Source: Halolamina pelagica
GTDB taxonomy: Archaea > Halobacteriota > Halobacteria > Halobacteriales > Haloferacaceae
NCBI RefSeq assembly: GCF_900115675.1
Contig: NZ_FOXI01000001.1
Span: forward strand, 434,001 to 498,000
Length of the DNA: 64,000 nt
Reading direction: 5' to 3'
Below, one piece after another: positions 16,362 through 25,524 of this stretch. Under the pieces are notes generated by a model. It did not search any database and had not been told where the DNA came from. It saw nothing but the letters and a program-made list of their open reading frames with translations. The position numbers and the translations under genes were made by a program. Each line of letters opens with the position of its first letter. The stretch's first letter is position 1.

Positions 16362-19300
16362 TCAGGCGTCGTCGACCGCGGCGGCGAGCTTCTCGACGGG
16401 ATGGGCCGGCTCGGCGTCGGCGCCCGGGCGGTCGCCGAGTTGGGTGCGACAGGAGGCGCCCGGCGCGACGACCTCCTCCGCGTCGGCGCGCTCGACCTGG
16501 TCGAACAGGAGCCGCCCGATCGCTTTGCTCATCGAGTAGTGCTCGGCCTCGTAGCCGAAGCTCCCGGCCATCCCACAGCAGGTGGAGTCGAGCGGTTCGA
16601 CCGCGAAGCCGGCACGGCGGAGGACGCCGACCGCGTGGTGGTCCTTCTTGGTCGCCTTCTGGTGACAGTGGCCGTGATAGACCAGCGACCCCTCGCCGGC
16701 GGCGTCGAGCTCCTCGTCGAGGTGGAACGAGTCAAGGTACTCGAACAGCCCGTAGGTCGCGTTCGAGACGGCCTCGACGCCGTCGCCCGTGAGCAGGTCG
16801 TGGTAGTCGGACTGGAGCATCACCGCGTCGGAGGGTTCGACGACGACCACGTCCCAGCCATCGCGGACTCGGGGGGCGAGCGCGTCGACGTTCTCTCGGG
16901 CGTGACCGCGGGCCTGCCCGACGAACCCCTTCGAGAGCGGCGGCCGGCCGCTCGGGCCGGCCGCCTCGGCGAGTCGGACGTGGACGCCGGCGGCTTCCAG
17001 CACGCGGACCGCGGCCTTCCCCTGCCCGGGGGCGTTGAAGTTCGTGTGCGTGTCCGGGAGGAGCAGGGCCTTCCGGTCGGCTTCCGCCTCGGAAACCGCG
17101 GGCTCGCGGTCGGCCATCCAGCCCTCGAAGCTCCGGCGGTGGAACGTCGGGAGCGATCGGTCGGCGGCGATGCCGACGGTCTTCTCCAGCAGCCAGCGCG
17201 CGCCCGGCAGGTTCGCGGCGGCGTTCGAGAGCGGCGCGAGCCGGCTCCCGACCCGCGAGAGGGCGTCGACGTTGGCGAACAGCGTCTCCCGCAAGCTGCT
17301 GCCCTCGCGCTGGTGGCGCGCGTGCTCGATCTCGGTCTTCATCTTCGCCATGTCCACCTCGCTCGGGCAGTCCTTCGCACAGCCCTTGCAGCCGATACAG
17401 AGGTCGAGTACCTCGTCCTCGAACTCCTCGGTGAAGACCTCCTCCTCGGGGAGGTCGCCGCTCATCGCCTGCCGGAGCAGGTTCGCCCGGCCGCGGGTGG
17501 CCTGGATCTCCTCGTCGGCGGCGCGGTAGGTGGGGCACATCACGCCGCCGGTGGTGTCCTGATCCCCACGGCAGCCGCCGCAGCCGTGACAGAGCTCGGC
17601 CATCCCCTGGAACCCGTTGTCGTTCTCCCACCTGAGTTCGGGGTCGAAGCCGGCCTCGAACTCGTACTCGGGGGAGAACCGCAGGTTCTCGGTCATCTCG
17701 ACGGCGTCGGCGCGCTCGGGGAACTGCTGGGGGCGCGCCTCGTCGGCCGCGTAGCCACAGACCTGGCCCGGGTTCAGCAGCCAGTCGGGGTCGAACGCGG
17801 CCTTGAGGTCGCGGAACGCCTCCCAGAGCTCCTGGCCGTACAGTTTCCGGTTCCACTGCGTGCGTGCGCGACCGTCGCCGTGTTCACCCGAGACGCTGCC
17901 GCCGAGTTCGACGACGAGGTCGCTGACGGCGTCGGCGATCGACTCGTAGCGCTCGACGCCGGCCTCGGTCTTGGTGCCGATCAGCGGCCGGACGTGGATC
18001 ACCCCCGGGCCGGCGTGGGCGTAGAAGGAGGCGAACGTGTCGTGGTCCGCGAGGATCTGCTGGAACCGCCGGGTGTACTCGGGGAGTTTCTCGGGAGGGA
18101 CGGCGCAGTCCTCGATGAAGGAGAGGTGTTTCTCGTCGGTGGTTCTGGAGAGCAGGATGGGCATCCCGGCCTTCCGCATCTTCCAGAACCGTCCCCGCGT
18201 CTCCTCGTCGTGGGCCTCCATCGCCGCCATCGCCCGGGGGGGATCGCCGGCGCTCGGCGGCGAGTCGCTCGGGTCGCCGGCGGTGTCGGTCCCCGGCCGA
18301 CGGTCCGCGAGCAGGTCGGCCACCTTCCGCCGCCCCTCGTCGTCGCTGTCGGCGTAGAACTCCACGAGCAGCGCCGAGTCGGTGCCCTCGGGGAGCATCC
18401 CCACCACGTCAGCGAACTCCTGGGTGTCCCGGGCGAGGTCGAGCAGGGTGTCGTCCATCACCTCGACGGCGGCGGGATCGTGTTCGAGCACCGCGCTCAC
18501 GTCCTCCATCGCCGCGATCAGGTCGTCGTAGGCCAGCAGCGCGACCGCCTTCGTAGCCGGGACCGGTTCGAGCGAGACGGTCGCCTCGGTGACGAACGCG
18601 AGCGTCCCCTCGCTCCCGGCGAGCAGGCGTGCCAGATTGACCGTTGCGTCCGCCGAAACCTCGCCGTCGACGGTCCCCTCGTCGACCAGCACGTCGAGGT
18701 TGTACCCCGAGACGTTGCGCTTGAGTTCGGGGTAGCGCTCGCGCACCTCCTCGGCGTGGCCGTCGAGTACGTCGACGACGCCCGCCGCGATACGCCGTTC
18801 GAGGTCGCCCTCGGGATCGGCGCGCTCACGGAGGTCGCCGACGCGTTCCTCGCCCAACTGCGTGACGGTGCCGTCGGCGAGTACGGCCTCGCAGGACTCG
18901 ACGTACACGTCGGTCTTGCCGTACTTCAGCGAGTGCGAGCCGGTGGAGTTGTTGCCGATCGCGCCGCCGAGGGCTGACTTGTCCCGCCACGCCGGGTCGG
19001 GCGCGAACTTCAGCCCGTGGGGCGCACAGGCGGCGTTGAGTTCGGCGACGATCGCGCCCGCCGCTGCGGTCGCCGTCGCCGCGTCGGGGTCGACCTCGCG
19101 CACGCCGTCCATCTCGGCGGTCAGGTCGAGCACGACCGCCTCGTTGACGGTCTGGCCGGCGAGGCTGGTGCCGCCGCCGCGGGGAAGGACGGGGATCTCC
19201 CGCTCGGCGCAGTACTCCACGACCGCGGCCACGTCGGCGGTCGATTCGGGGAGAACGACGCCGATGGGTGTGACCTCGTACGCCGAGGCGTCGGTCGCGT

Positions 19301-19439
19301 AGAGCTGGCGGGAGTAGCTGTCGAACCGAACCTCGCCGTCGACGAGGCGCTCGAGGTCCGCGACGAGCCCCGGCCGGGCCACGTCGCCGCCCTGGTAGTC
19401 GAAGTCTCCGTCGATCGACGGGTCGTGATCCGCTGCCAT
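16362..19439 (-). CDS. FAD-linked and (Fe-S)-binding oxidoreductase, D-lactate/glycolate dehydrogenase type
   Basis: A 1025-residue fusion of GlcD-like and GlpC-like parts. The N-terminal half is a PCMH-type FAD domain (RGGGTSLAGQTVNEAVVLDL at about 90, and NNSTGSHSLKYGKTDVYV), followed by an FAD-oxidase C domain with SGEHGDGRARTQWNRK. Then come two iron-sulfur motifs, CHGCGGCRGDQ with a later MCP and CIGCKGCAKDCPSEVDM, and a CCG-type domain with HGHCHQKATKKD and TCCGMAGSFGYEAEHYSM. Such proteins oxidise D-lactate, glycolate or D-2-hydroxy acids at the membrane and pass electrons to quinone or a heterodisulfide-type carrier. Single-gene; the substrate is undetermined. Confidence 0.85.
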   Translation of the reverse strand: MAADHDPSIDGDFDYQGGDVARPGLVADLERLVDGEVRFDSYSRQLYATDASAYEVTPIGVVLPESTADVAAVVEYCAEREIPVLPRGGGTSLAGQTVNEAVVLDLTAEMDGVREVDPDAATATAAAGAIVAELNAACAPHGLKFAPDPAWRDKSALGGAIGNNSTGSHSLKYGKTDVYVESCEAVLADGTVTQLGEERVGDLRERADPEGDLERRIAAGVVDVLDGHAEEVRERYPELKRNVSGYNLDVLVDEGTVDGEVSADATVNLARLLAGSEGTLAFVTEATVSLEPVPATKAVALLAYDDLIAAMEDVSAVLEHDPAAVEVMDDTLLDLARDTQEFADVVGMLPEGTDSALLVEFYADSDDEGRRKVADLLADRRPGTDTAGDPSDSPPSAGDPPRAMAAMEAHDEETRGRFWKMRKAGMPILLSRTTDEKHLSFIEDCAVPPEKLPEYTRRFQQILADHDTFASFYAHAGPGVIHVRPLIGTKTEAGVERYESIADAVSDLVVELGGSVSGEHGDGRARTQWNRKLYGQELWEAFRDLKAAFDPDWLLNPGQVCGYAADEARPQQFPERADAVEMTENLRFSPEYEFEAGFDPELRWENDNGFQGMAELCHGCGGCRGDQDTTGGVMCPTYRAADEEIQATRGRANLLRQAMSGDLPEEEVFTEEFEDEVLDLCIGCKGCAKDCPSEVDMAKMKTEIEHARHQREGSSLRETLFANVDALSRVGSRLAPLSNAAANLPGARWLLEKTVGIAADRSLPTFHRRSFEGWMADREPAVSEAEADRKALLLPDTHTNFNAPGQGKAAVRVLEAAGVHVRLAEAAGPSGRPPLSKGFVGQARGHARENVDALAPRVRDGWDVVVVEPSDAVMLQSDYHDLLTGDGVEAVSNATYGLFEYLDSFHLDEELDAAGEGSLVYHGHCHQKATKKDHHAVGVLRRAGFAVEPLDSTCCGMAGSFGYEAEHYSMSKAIGRLLFDQVERADAEEVVAPGASCRTQLGDRPGADAEPAHPVEKLAAAVDDA

Positions 19440-19596
19440 ACGTCATGGTTGCACGAGACCAAGGAAAAACACACGCCATCCAGGAGGGTAATCGTCGCCG
19501 CGGATCCGCGGGGGCTACGTCAGTCGGGTGGCGTCGACGTCGAGCGCGTTCGTGATAGTCGGAAGAGGTTTCACGTATGCGAACGATCACCAACCG

Positions 19597-19788
19597 ATGT
19601 CCGAGTCCAAAGCCACCTTCGAGCTGTTCGAGGACGAAGCCGGGCAGTACCGCTGGCGGCTCCGCCACGACAACGGCAACATCGTCGCCGACGGCGGCGA
19701 GGGGTACGCGAGCAAGCAGAAGGCGCGTCAGGGGATCGAGAGCGTCAAGAACAACGCGGCCGGCGCCGAGATCGAGGAGCACGACTGA
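19597..19788 (+). CDS. HVO_2922-type small protein (DUF1508/YegP-like)
   Basis: A 63-residue protein starting MSESKATFELFEDEAGQYRW. It is one copy of the DUF1508 fold, a beta-beta-beta-alpha unit: WRLRHDNGNIVADGGEGYAS, then the helix KQKARQGIESVKNNA. This small family is widespread in haloarchaea (the HVO_2922 group) and related to bacterial YegP; the molecular function is unknown. I chose the ATG at 19597 because the upstream in-frame extension is not family-like. The thioesterase gene follows 55 bases later on the same strand. Confidence 0.8.
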   Translation: MSESKATFELFEDEAGQYRWRLRHDNGNIVADGGEGYASKQKARQGIESVKNNAAGAEIEEHD

Positions 19789-19843
19789 GCCGTCGGTCCG
19801 GCCGGATCGGTGTCCCTTTTTCACTCGCCCGCCAGGTCGACCC

Positions 19844-20242
19844 ATGAGCTACGAGACGAGCCTGGACGTGCGGTTCCGGGACATCGACGCGATGGGACAC
19901 GTCAACAACGCCGTCTACGCAACGTACGCCGAGCAGGCCCGTGCGGACTACTTCGCCGACGTGCTCGATCAGGACCTCTCCGAGGTTTCCTCCGTGCTCG
20001 CCCGTATCGAGATCGACTACCACCGGCCGATCGAACTCGGCGACGGCCCCGTGACCGTCGCGGTGTCTGTCCCCCGGCTCGGGGAGTCCAGTCTGCCGAT
20101 GGAGTACGAGATCCGGACGGCCGAGGGCGAACTGGCGGCCAGCGTCGAGAGCGTCCAGGTCGCGTACGACCGGGAGGCCGGCGAGTCGGTGCCGCTCCCG
20201 GACGCGTGGCGCGAGGCGATCGCGGCGTACCACGAGCTCTGA
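19844..20242 (+). CDS. Acyl-CoA thioesterase, hotdog fold (4HBT)
   Basis: A 132-residue single hotdog domain. The catalytic loop reads RFRDIDAMGHVNNAVYATYA near the N-terminus, the 4HBT pattern with Asp and His-x-Asn. The family hydrolyses acyl-CoA thioesters to free acid and CoA. The ATG at 19844 starts the conserved strand directly (MSYETSLDVRF). It probably shares a transcript with the DUF1508 gene before it. The chain-length preference is unknown. Confidence 0.85.
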   Translation: MSYETSLDVRFRDIDAMGHVNNAVYATYAEQARADYFADVLDQDLSEVSSVLARIEIDYHRPIELGDGPVTVAVSVPRLGESSLPMEYEIRTAEGELAASVESVQVAYDREAGESVPLPDAWREAIAAYHEL

Positions 20243-20251
20243 GCCCGGAGG

Positions 20252-20257
20252 TTTATT
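20252..20257 (+). promoter_or_regulatory. TATA-like box of the TFB-like gene
   Basis: TTTATT, 24-29 bases before the GTG at 20281. This spacing supports the GTG as a leaderless start. Confidence 0.5.
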
Positions 20258-20280
20258 CTGCCGCGCGCTAACGCTCACCC

Positions 20281-20589
20281 GTGTACAGCGCGCGTGACCG
20301 GGTCGAAGAGGAAGAGTGGCTCGCGGAGATGGACCGCGGCGCCGACAGCCTCGGACTGAGCGCCGAGGCGCGGTCCACCGCCGAGGACCTGTTTCTGAAC
20401 AACGTGCCCGAGAGCGACCGGTCCAAGCCGGCGGTCGCGGCGGCCGCCCTCTATGCGGCGACGCTGCTGTCCGGCGAGGAGCGGGCCCAGACCGAGGTTG
20501 CCGACGCGATGGAGGTCTCCCGGCTCTCGGTCCAGCAGCGCTGGAAGCCGCTGCTCGAGGCGGCCGGGTTCCGTCCCCCGTCGTGGTAA
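20281..20589 (+). CDS. Single-repeat TFB/cyclin-like protein
   Basis: A 102-residue protein, GTG start. The segment KPAVAAAALYAATLLSGEE followed by TEVADAMEVSRLSVQQRWKP matches the second cyclin repeat of TFB (TFIIB), including its DNA-contacting helix-turn-helix. There is no zinc ribbon, no B-finger and no first repeat, so it cannot replace TFB in recruiting polymerase. It might bind a BRE-like site or interfere with TFB. Haloarchaea carry many full-length TFB paralogues, so it may derive from one. Its TAA touches the stop codon of coaD on the other strand with no base between. Confidence 0.7.
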   Translation: MYSARDRVEEEEWLAEMDRGADSLGLSAEARSTAEDLFLNNVPESDRSKPAVAAAALYAATLLSGEERAQTEVADAMEVSRLSVQQRWKPLLEAAGFRPPSW

Positions 20590-21117
20590 CTACTCGGAGT
20601 CGCAGGCGGAGGTCGACTTCGGGCTCTCGGGCGGGAACTTCCCGCGTCCGTCGCGCTCCGGCGTTCGGTTGCCGTGGCGGTCGATCTCGCCGGTGACGAT
20701 CCGCGTCGAGGAGATGCGCTCGCCGTCCTCGGCCGGCACGTGGTCGACGACCTCGATCCGGAGCGGGTCGTGGCCGCGCTGCTCCCGGATCTCGTTGATC
20801 CGCTCGCCGCCCTCGCGCGTCTCCGGCGAGACGATCAGGGCGTCGAACTGGGGTTCGACCGCGATCCCGGTCGGCTCGTCCAGCCGGCGGATCTCGAACT
20901 CACGGCCGTACTCCTCGGCCAGGGGCTCCAGTTCCGCCTCGAGGTCCCGTTTGCGGTCCTCCCAGGGACGGACGTACCGCTCGACGTGACGGGTCTCCGG
21001 GGCGAGTTCGTCGGACGTGAGACCGACGGTCAGATCGCCGAGTTCGAACGCTCGGCGGAACAGCTTGCGGTGACCGTCGTGGACGGGGTCGAACGTCCCC
21101 CCGATGGCGACCTGCAT
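20590..21117 (-). CDS. coaD: Phosphopantetheine adenylyltransferase, archaeal type
   Basis: A 175-residue nucleotidyltransferase that makes dephospho-CoA from 4'-phosphopantetheine and ATP, the fourth of the five steps to CoA. The N-terminus MQVAIGGTFDPVHDGH carries the T/HxGH site (His13, His16), and ISSTRIVTGEIDRHG near residue 140 is the ISSTxI motif. An extra C-terminal tail of about 20 polar residues is dispensable in appearance. It is preceded by the winged-helix regulator on the same strand, 35 bases away. Confidence 0.92.
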   Translation of the reverse strand: MQVAIGGTFDPVHDGHRKLFRRAFELGDLTVGLTSDELAPETRHVERYVRPWEDRKRDLEAELEPLAEEYGREFEIRRLDEPTGIAVEPQFDALIVSPETREGGERINEIREQRGHDPLRIEVVDHVPAEDGERISSTRIVTGEIDRHGNRTPERDGRGKFPPESPKSTSACDSE

Positions 21118-21152
21118 ACCCCGGCTTCCGCGCGCCGGGGGTTAAAGCGCGG

Positions 21153-21743
21153 TCATTCGGTCTCGGGTTCGGCCACGTCGTCCCCGTCGGCGTCGCTGGG
21201 GTCGGCATCCACGTCGGCGTCGGTGGCGTCGTCGTCGCGCGAGTCGTCGGTGTCACTGGCCCCCTCGTCGGCGTCTCGGACCGAGATCGTCACGGGTCCG
21301 TCCTCGTCGCCGTCGTCGTCCCGGGTCAGCTTCTCGTCGAGGTTGAACACCGCGTTGAGCTGGCTCTGGACCTGTCCGACCGCCCCCGAGACGAGTTCGC
21401 TGGGGGAGATGGCCTCGTACTCGTAGGGGTTGTTGCCGGCGCCCTCGCTCTCGCGTTTCCCGCGGGAGACGGTGTCCTCGTCGTGGAGCTCCGCCAGCGC
21501 CTCGCGAACCGTACTCGGGTAGAGTCCCGTCCCCTCGGCGACTTCCTCGCTGGTGCTGTTCGGGTGCTGTCGCAGGTAGACGTAGATCCGCGCGCGGGTC
21601 TCGGTGTCGAGCAGCCACGCGAGCAGATCGACGACGCCCTGGTCGAACTCGCCGATGGCCTTGTCGGCGCCCTCTTCGAGCCGTTCCCGCGCCGAGTTGA
21701 GTTCGGAGTCCCCGGTCGTGTCGTCTTCGGGCTTTCCAGACAT
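21153..21743 (-). CDS. Winged-helix transcriptional regulator with acidic tail
   Basis: A 196-residue protein. Residues about 35-105 form a winged helix: LLDTETRARIYVYLRQHPNS, TSEEVAEGTGLYPSTVREAL (recognition helix) and a wing. The pattern resembles TrmB/ArsR-type haloarchaeal regulators. The C-terminal 60 residues are almost only Asp, Ala, Glu, Ser and Val. It is transcribed towards coaD and may be co-transcribed with it. Ligand and targets are unknown; a pilus-locus regulator is possible because it lies just beyond the pilin genes on the same strand. Confidence 0.7.
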   Translation of the reverse strand: MSGKPEDDTTGDSELNSARERLEEGADKAIGEFDQGVVDLLAWLLDTETRARIYVYLRQHPNSTSEEVAEGTGLYPSTVREALAELHDEDTVSRGKRESEGAGNNPYEYEAISPSELVSGAVGQVQSQLNAVFNLDEKLTRDDDGDEDGPVTISVRDADEGASDTDDSRDDDATDADVDADPSDADGDDVAEPETE

Positions 21744-21869
21744 GTGTGTTCGTACAAAGGTCAGAACTCCGCGCCCAAAAACGTTTGCCGACGCACAGAA
21801 CGGCGCCGGTGGTCGGACGGTGTCAGTCCGCGGTGGGCGATCGCGGAGGGAAAGCCGTACTGCGTGGCG

Positions 21870-23375
21870 TCAATCCAGTTCGACTTGGATCTCGTTCTCG
21901 GTCACGTGGAGGTAGGTGATGTAGGTGCCGCCGGCGCCGGGGTCGTAGTCGAGGACCCCCTTCGACGCGGCGTGGTCGAGGTGGACCCCTCCCCCGGATC
22001 CCCCGGTGGTACCGTGGGCGTTCACGGTGAACTCGTCACCCAACTTCGCGACGTAGTGTCGGGTGAGGAGGTACGTCGTCGCCGAGTCGTTCTCCACGAA
22101 CGTTCTCGGCTCACCGTCGGCCGTGTGGTTGAAATCGATGTCGGTGGCGAATGGCTGGTTCCAGTCGAGTTCCGTGCCGTCGGGGCTTGCGTCTTGGTAC
22201 GTGAGGTTCAAGCCGTTCGTCGCGTCGCCCGCGGTGAGGTCGACGACGAGCCGGGAGGCGCCGTTGCTCTCCTCGATCCGGACCGGGCCGGTGTCAGCGT
22301 CGACGCTCTTGTTCGCCCACACGTGCTGTTCGTTGGTTTCCGTGTTCCGGTAGAACATGTACAGTTCGAGGTGGTCCGGATTCCCACCCGAGGGCACGTG
22401 CACGAGATACTCGAACTGGTGCTGGTCGGACTCCAGGTAGAAGCCGCCGTCGTAGTTGTTGAAGCCGCTCCCCTGGCTCTCGGTCTGGAAAGTGACGTTG
22501 AAGTCGGTGAGACTGTGGCCCGGCGCCTGCCCGCGAGCGGTGAGTCGGTCGTTGGAGATCACGTCGTTGAGCGTGAACTCGCCGATCGAGGCGACCGTTA
22601 CCAGTTCCACGCTCGCGCGGTTGCGGTCGTGGTCGACGGAGACCTCGCCGGTCGTCCGGGTACGGAAGTACTCGGCCCACGCCTGGTAGAACTGGCTCTT
22701 GACCGTGACGGTCACGTTCCCGGAGGTGACCGGGTTCTCGTACGCGGTGTTGTCGCCGTACGGCGCACCCTCGTCGCTCCAGTTCTCGTCGGCGTCGCTC
22801 GCGGACGCGTTCGGGAACACCTGTCGGGAGTCGTTCTGCCGCGTGACGAGCGCGGTCGTCGGTCCGGAGGCCCGCGAGTCGGAGGTCACTCGCATCACCG
22901 GCAGCGTCAGCGTCGCGCCGCGGTAGTTGAACTCCGGCGGCGAGCGCATCACGCTGCCGTTATCGCGGCGCTCCCAGACCCCGCCGCCCTGGTAGCCGAT
23001 CACCACGTCGTCGTTCCGGTAGCTCACCGAGCCCAGCGAGGCGTTGTAGATCGTCTCGTTCTGGCCGGAGCCGGTCGCGTTCTGGTGGACGATCCGGAGC
23101 CACCCGGCGTCCCCGTCGGTGACGAACTCGCCGTTACCGGAGGGCCCCAGATCGACACGCTGGGAGCTACTCTCCCCCAGGGCGACGATCGCCGCCTTGG
23201 AGTCGAACTGCGTCAGCGAGTGCCCCGCCTGTGACACCGTCGCCCCGCGCTCGGCGTCGGCGAAGGCCTGCGAACCGAGGCCGACGACGACCCCGGTACC
23301 GAGGATGGTGATGCCCAGGAGCAACACCACCCCGACGACGCTCGAGACGGCACGGTCGGTATCCGATCCCATCAT
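21870..23375 (-). CDS. Large pilin-like protein, type IV N-terminus (probably DUF7289 family)
   Basis: A 501-residue protein with a class III (pilin) signal: MMGSDTDRAVSSVVGVVLLL, where cleavage by PibD would follow Arg-Ala and leave the hydrophobic assembly helix. The remaining 460 residues are rich in Asp, Ser, Thr and Asn-x-Ser/Thr sequons, so the mature domain is likely extracellular, beta-rich and perhaps N-glycosylated. It is far larger than a normal major pilin, which suggests a tip adhesin or minor pilin. It is the last gene of the pilB-pilC locus, 79 bases after the preceding gene. The DUF number is from memory. Confidence 0.7.
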   Translation of the reverse strand: MMGSDTDRAVSSVVGVVLLLGITILGTGVVVGLGSQAFADAERGATVSQAGHSLTQFDSKAAIVALGESSSQRVDLGPSGNGEFVTDGDAGWLRIVHQNATGSGQNETIYNASLGSVSYRNDDVVIGYQGGGVWERRDNGSVMRSPPEFNYRGATLTLPVMRVTSDSRASGPTTALVTRQNDSRQVFPNASASDADENWSDEGAPYGDNTAYENPVTSGNVTVTVKSQFYQAWAEYFRTRTTGEVSVDHDRNRASVELVTVASIGEFTLNDVISNDRLTARGQAPGHSLTDFNVTFQTESQGSGFNNYDGGFYLESDQHQFEYLVHVPSGGNPDHLELYMFYRNTETNEQHVWANKSVDADTGPVRIEESNGASRLVVDLTAGDATNGLNLTYQDASPDGTELDWNQPFATDIDFNHTADGEPRTFVENDSATTYLLTRHYVAKLGDEFTVNAHGTTGGSGGGVHLDHAASKGVLDYDPGAGGTYITYLHVTENEIQVELD

Positions 23376-23454
23376 CTATCGCTACGGCCTCCACAGTGAT
23401 AGGTGCACTCCTCCACACCGGTTAGATCAACGTCACGACGACGTGCACGATCGC

Positions 23455-23988
23455 TCACGGTGCCTCACCCTCCTCGTACACAACGAGTTCCGGGTCGCCG
23501 TCGCCGTCGTCGTCGGCGACGACGATCGTCACCGGGCCGCCCGAAAGCGTCCCGTTCGCGACCGGGTTCTCGGTCCGGAAGCTGACGTTCCGGGTCACGT
23601 CGACGGATTCGGCGCTGACGACGACGGTCCCCCGAGCGGGCTGATCAGCCGGTGTCGGGTGGTTCACCAACCGGAGCCTGTACTCCCCGCCCGCCCCGAC
23701 GTCCGCGGGGAGCCAGACGTCGACCTCGACGGTGCCGTTCTCCGCAGCGCCCGCGAGCCTGTCGGCGTCCTCGAGGCCGCCGGCGAGCTGCTGGCCCGAG
23801 ACGGACAGTTCGTCCGCCGTGATCGCTTGTCGCTGGTCCTCGATCAGTCCCCCGCCGGCGATCAGGAGGCCCGAGACCAGCACCGCGGAGATCGAGAGCG
23901 TGAGCGTGTACGCGAGCGTCGTCGAGACGGCGCGCTCGTCGCCGAGCAGGGGCCGATCGGATCCCGCCGTCGTGGGCCCGTCAGTCAT
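23455..23988 (-). CDS. Pilin-like protein (probably DUF7266 family)
   Basis: A 177-residue membrane-anchored protein. After 18 polar residues comes ERAVSTTLAYTLTLSISAVL, a pilin-type signal with predicted cleavage after Arg19-Ala20 and a hydrophobic helix. The mature part is acidic with beta character (VEVDVWLPADVGAGGEYRLR) and ends in an Asp-rich region. It overlaps the preceding gene by 8 bases, so translation is coupled. It is probably a minor pilin assembled by the upstream PilB/PilC. Confidence 0.7.
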   Translation of the reverse strand: MTDGPTTAGSDRPLLGDERAVSTTLAYTLTLSISAVLVSGLLIAGGGLIEDQRQAITADELSVSGQQLAGGLEDADRLAGAAENGTVEVDVWLPADVGAGGEYRLRLVNHPTPADQPARGTVVVSAESVDVTRNVSFRTENPVANGTLSGGPVTIVVADDDGDGDPELVVYEEGEAP

Positions 23989-24925
23989 CGTCGCCGGCCT
24001 CCCCGGGGGCGACCCGGAACTCCGACTGGTAGAGGAGATCTGCGGCCCGGTAGGTGACGCTGAGGTCGGCGCTGTACAGCGCGGGGGCGACCGTCGGGGC
24101 GCCGGCGTCCTCGTCGGCCCCGGTCACGAGACTGCCCTGCTGTCGATCGACGACCAGCGAGTAGGTCCCGTTGACCTGTTCGTTCCCGCTCCCGTTGAGG
24201 GCGTCAACGTAGCCGATCGTGTACGCACCCGAGAGGTTCTCGAAGAACTGCATCTCGGGGCACTCCTGTCCGGCGAGCGTGCCGCCGGTGACGTCGACGA
24301 TCGCTCGGTCGTCGGTTCCGGGATCGACCGTACAGCCGTCGCCGACCTCGGTATCCGTCTCGTCTTCGACGGTGATCGACACGTTCCCCCCGTCCTGGTA
24401 GAGGTAGATCCCCCACTCGTCGGTGCCGTCGTCGAAAGTCACCTGGAACGCGTCCGTCGCACCCGTCCTCAGCGAGCCCTGCGTCACGTTCATCCGGAAC
24501 GCCCGCGCGTGGCTGTCCCCGGCGACGGTCCAGTTCGAGTTCCCGTTGTCGTCGGTGAAGTTCCGATCCGACTGCTGGGCGATCCGGCTCCCGTTGGTCA
24601 GGTCCACAGTCGTCAGGTTCGTGGCCGCCAGCGACGCTCCCGAGTGCGTGTGTGCGAGCTCGCTCCACCCCTGGACGCTGTCGGTGAAGTTCCCCCGGAC
24701 CTCGGAGTAGTTGCTCCCCTCGGCGGCGTCGATGCTCGACTGCGCCATCGTCGTGGCCTCGTTCTCGTACTCGATGGCCTCGCCAGCCCCGGTGCCGGCG
24801 TCGCGGGTCGCCACGTTCCCGGTGTAGATGGCGGCGTTGAGCAACACCGCGAGCGCGACCAGCATCACCGCCAGCGTGAGCGCGCCCACGAGGAGCAACT
24901 GCCCGCGATCGTCTACATCCGCCAT
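23981..24925 (-). CDS. Pilin-like protein (probably DUF7261 family)
   Basis: A 314-residue protein starting MADVDDRGQLLLVGALTLAV: Arg7-Gly8 then Gln9 at the predicted PibD cut, followed by a long hydrophobic helix. The mature domain has many Asn-x-Ser/Thr sites and resembles an extracellular beta-rich domain. The start ATG at 24925 lies 13 bases inside the gene before it, and its end overlaps the next gene by 8 bases. The long upstream extension of the same frame is antisense-like noise and is not part of the protein. Confidence 0.7.
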   Translation of the reverse strand: MADVDDRGQLLLVGALTLAVMLVALAVLLNAAIYTGNVATRDAGTGAGEAIEYENEATTMAQSSIDAAEGSNYSEVRGNFTDSVQGWSELAHTHSGASLAATNLTTVDLTNGSRIAQQSDRNFTDDNGNSNWTVAGDSHARAFRMNVTQGSLRTGATDAFQVTFDDGTDEWGIYLYQDGGNVSITVEDETDTEVGDGCTVDPGTDDRAIVDVTGGTLAGQECPEMQFFENLSGAYTIGYVDALNGSGNEQVNGTYSLVVDRQQGSLVTGADEDAGAPTVAPALYSADLSVTYRAADLLYQSEFRVAPGEAGDDD

Positions 24926-25524
24926 ACGACCACCTCCACCTCCAGCACGTTGTACACCCGGCTCTCGTCCGCGTCGGGGGCGAAGAAGTTCGCCTCCGTG
25001 AGCGTCGTGTTCGTGCGTTCGGTCGACTCCGTGGACTCGTTGGTCTCGCGGAGCACGTCGTCGTCGTACACCGTGAACGACCGGGTGGCCGTCGACGCGT
25101 GATCCGAGGGCGACCCGAGATCGACCAGCTGTACCGGGTGGCGGCTCCGTTCCCCGCCGTCGGTGATGAAGTACACGTTCACGTTGAACGCGATGTTGCG
25201 CTCCCGCAGCGTCCGGTCGAGGGCGTTCCCGAACGCGGTCGGGGGGCCACCGCCGTGGAACCCTCCCGATTCGGCCCGGGAGAAGTGGCCGCTCTCGTTC
25301 CAACTGAGCAGCGTCGGTACGACCGTCCCGCTCTCGGCCTCCGTGGCCAGCACCCCCTCGGCGAGTTTCGCCTGTTGGTTCTCGATGTGCTGGCTCGACG
25401 TACTCCCGGTCAGCGGCGTTACGGCGGTGACCTGCAGCGCGAACAGCAGGCTCGCGAGTAGCAGCATCCCCGCCGTGATCGCCTCCAGGGCGTGGGCCTG
25501 CCCGCGATCGCCGCCCGTCACCAC
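24913..25524 (-). CDS. Pilin-like protein (probably DUF7288 family)
   Basis: A 203-residue protein with N-terminus VTGGDRGQAHALEAITAGML: the Arg-Gly-Gln cleavage motif and hydrophobic helix of the same group as its neighbours. The body includes NVNVYFITDGGERSRHPVQL and several Thr/Ser-rich stretches. Two adjacent GTG codons (25524 and 25521) can start it; both overlap the TGA of the previous gene. The overlaps at both ends mean it is translated as part of the operon. Confidence 0.7.
   Translation of the reverse strand: MVTGGDRGQAHALEAITAGMLLLASLLFALQVTAVTPLTGSTSSQHIENQQAKLAEGVLATEAESGTVVPTLLSWNESGHFSRAESGGFHGGGPPTAFGNALDRTLRERNIAFNVNVYFITDGGERSRHPVQLVDLGSPSDHASTATRSFTVYDDDVLRETNESTESTERTNTTLTEANFFAPDADESRVYNVLEVEVVVWRM

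Noticed and set aside
16338-18977. 879-residue plus-strand frame opposite the FAD/Fe-S dehydrogenase
   Set aside because: The minus-strand protein has intact FAD and Fe-S motifs throughout; the plus frame has none.
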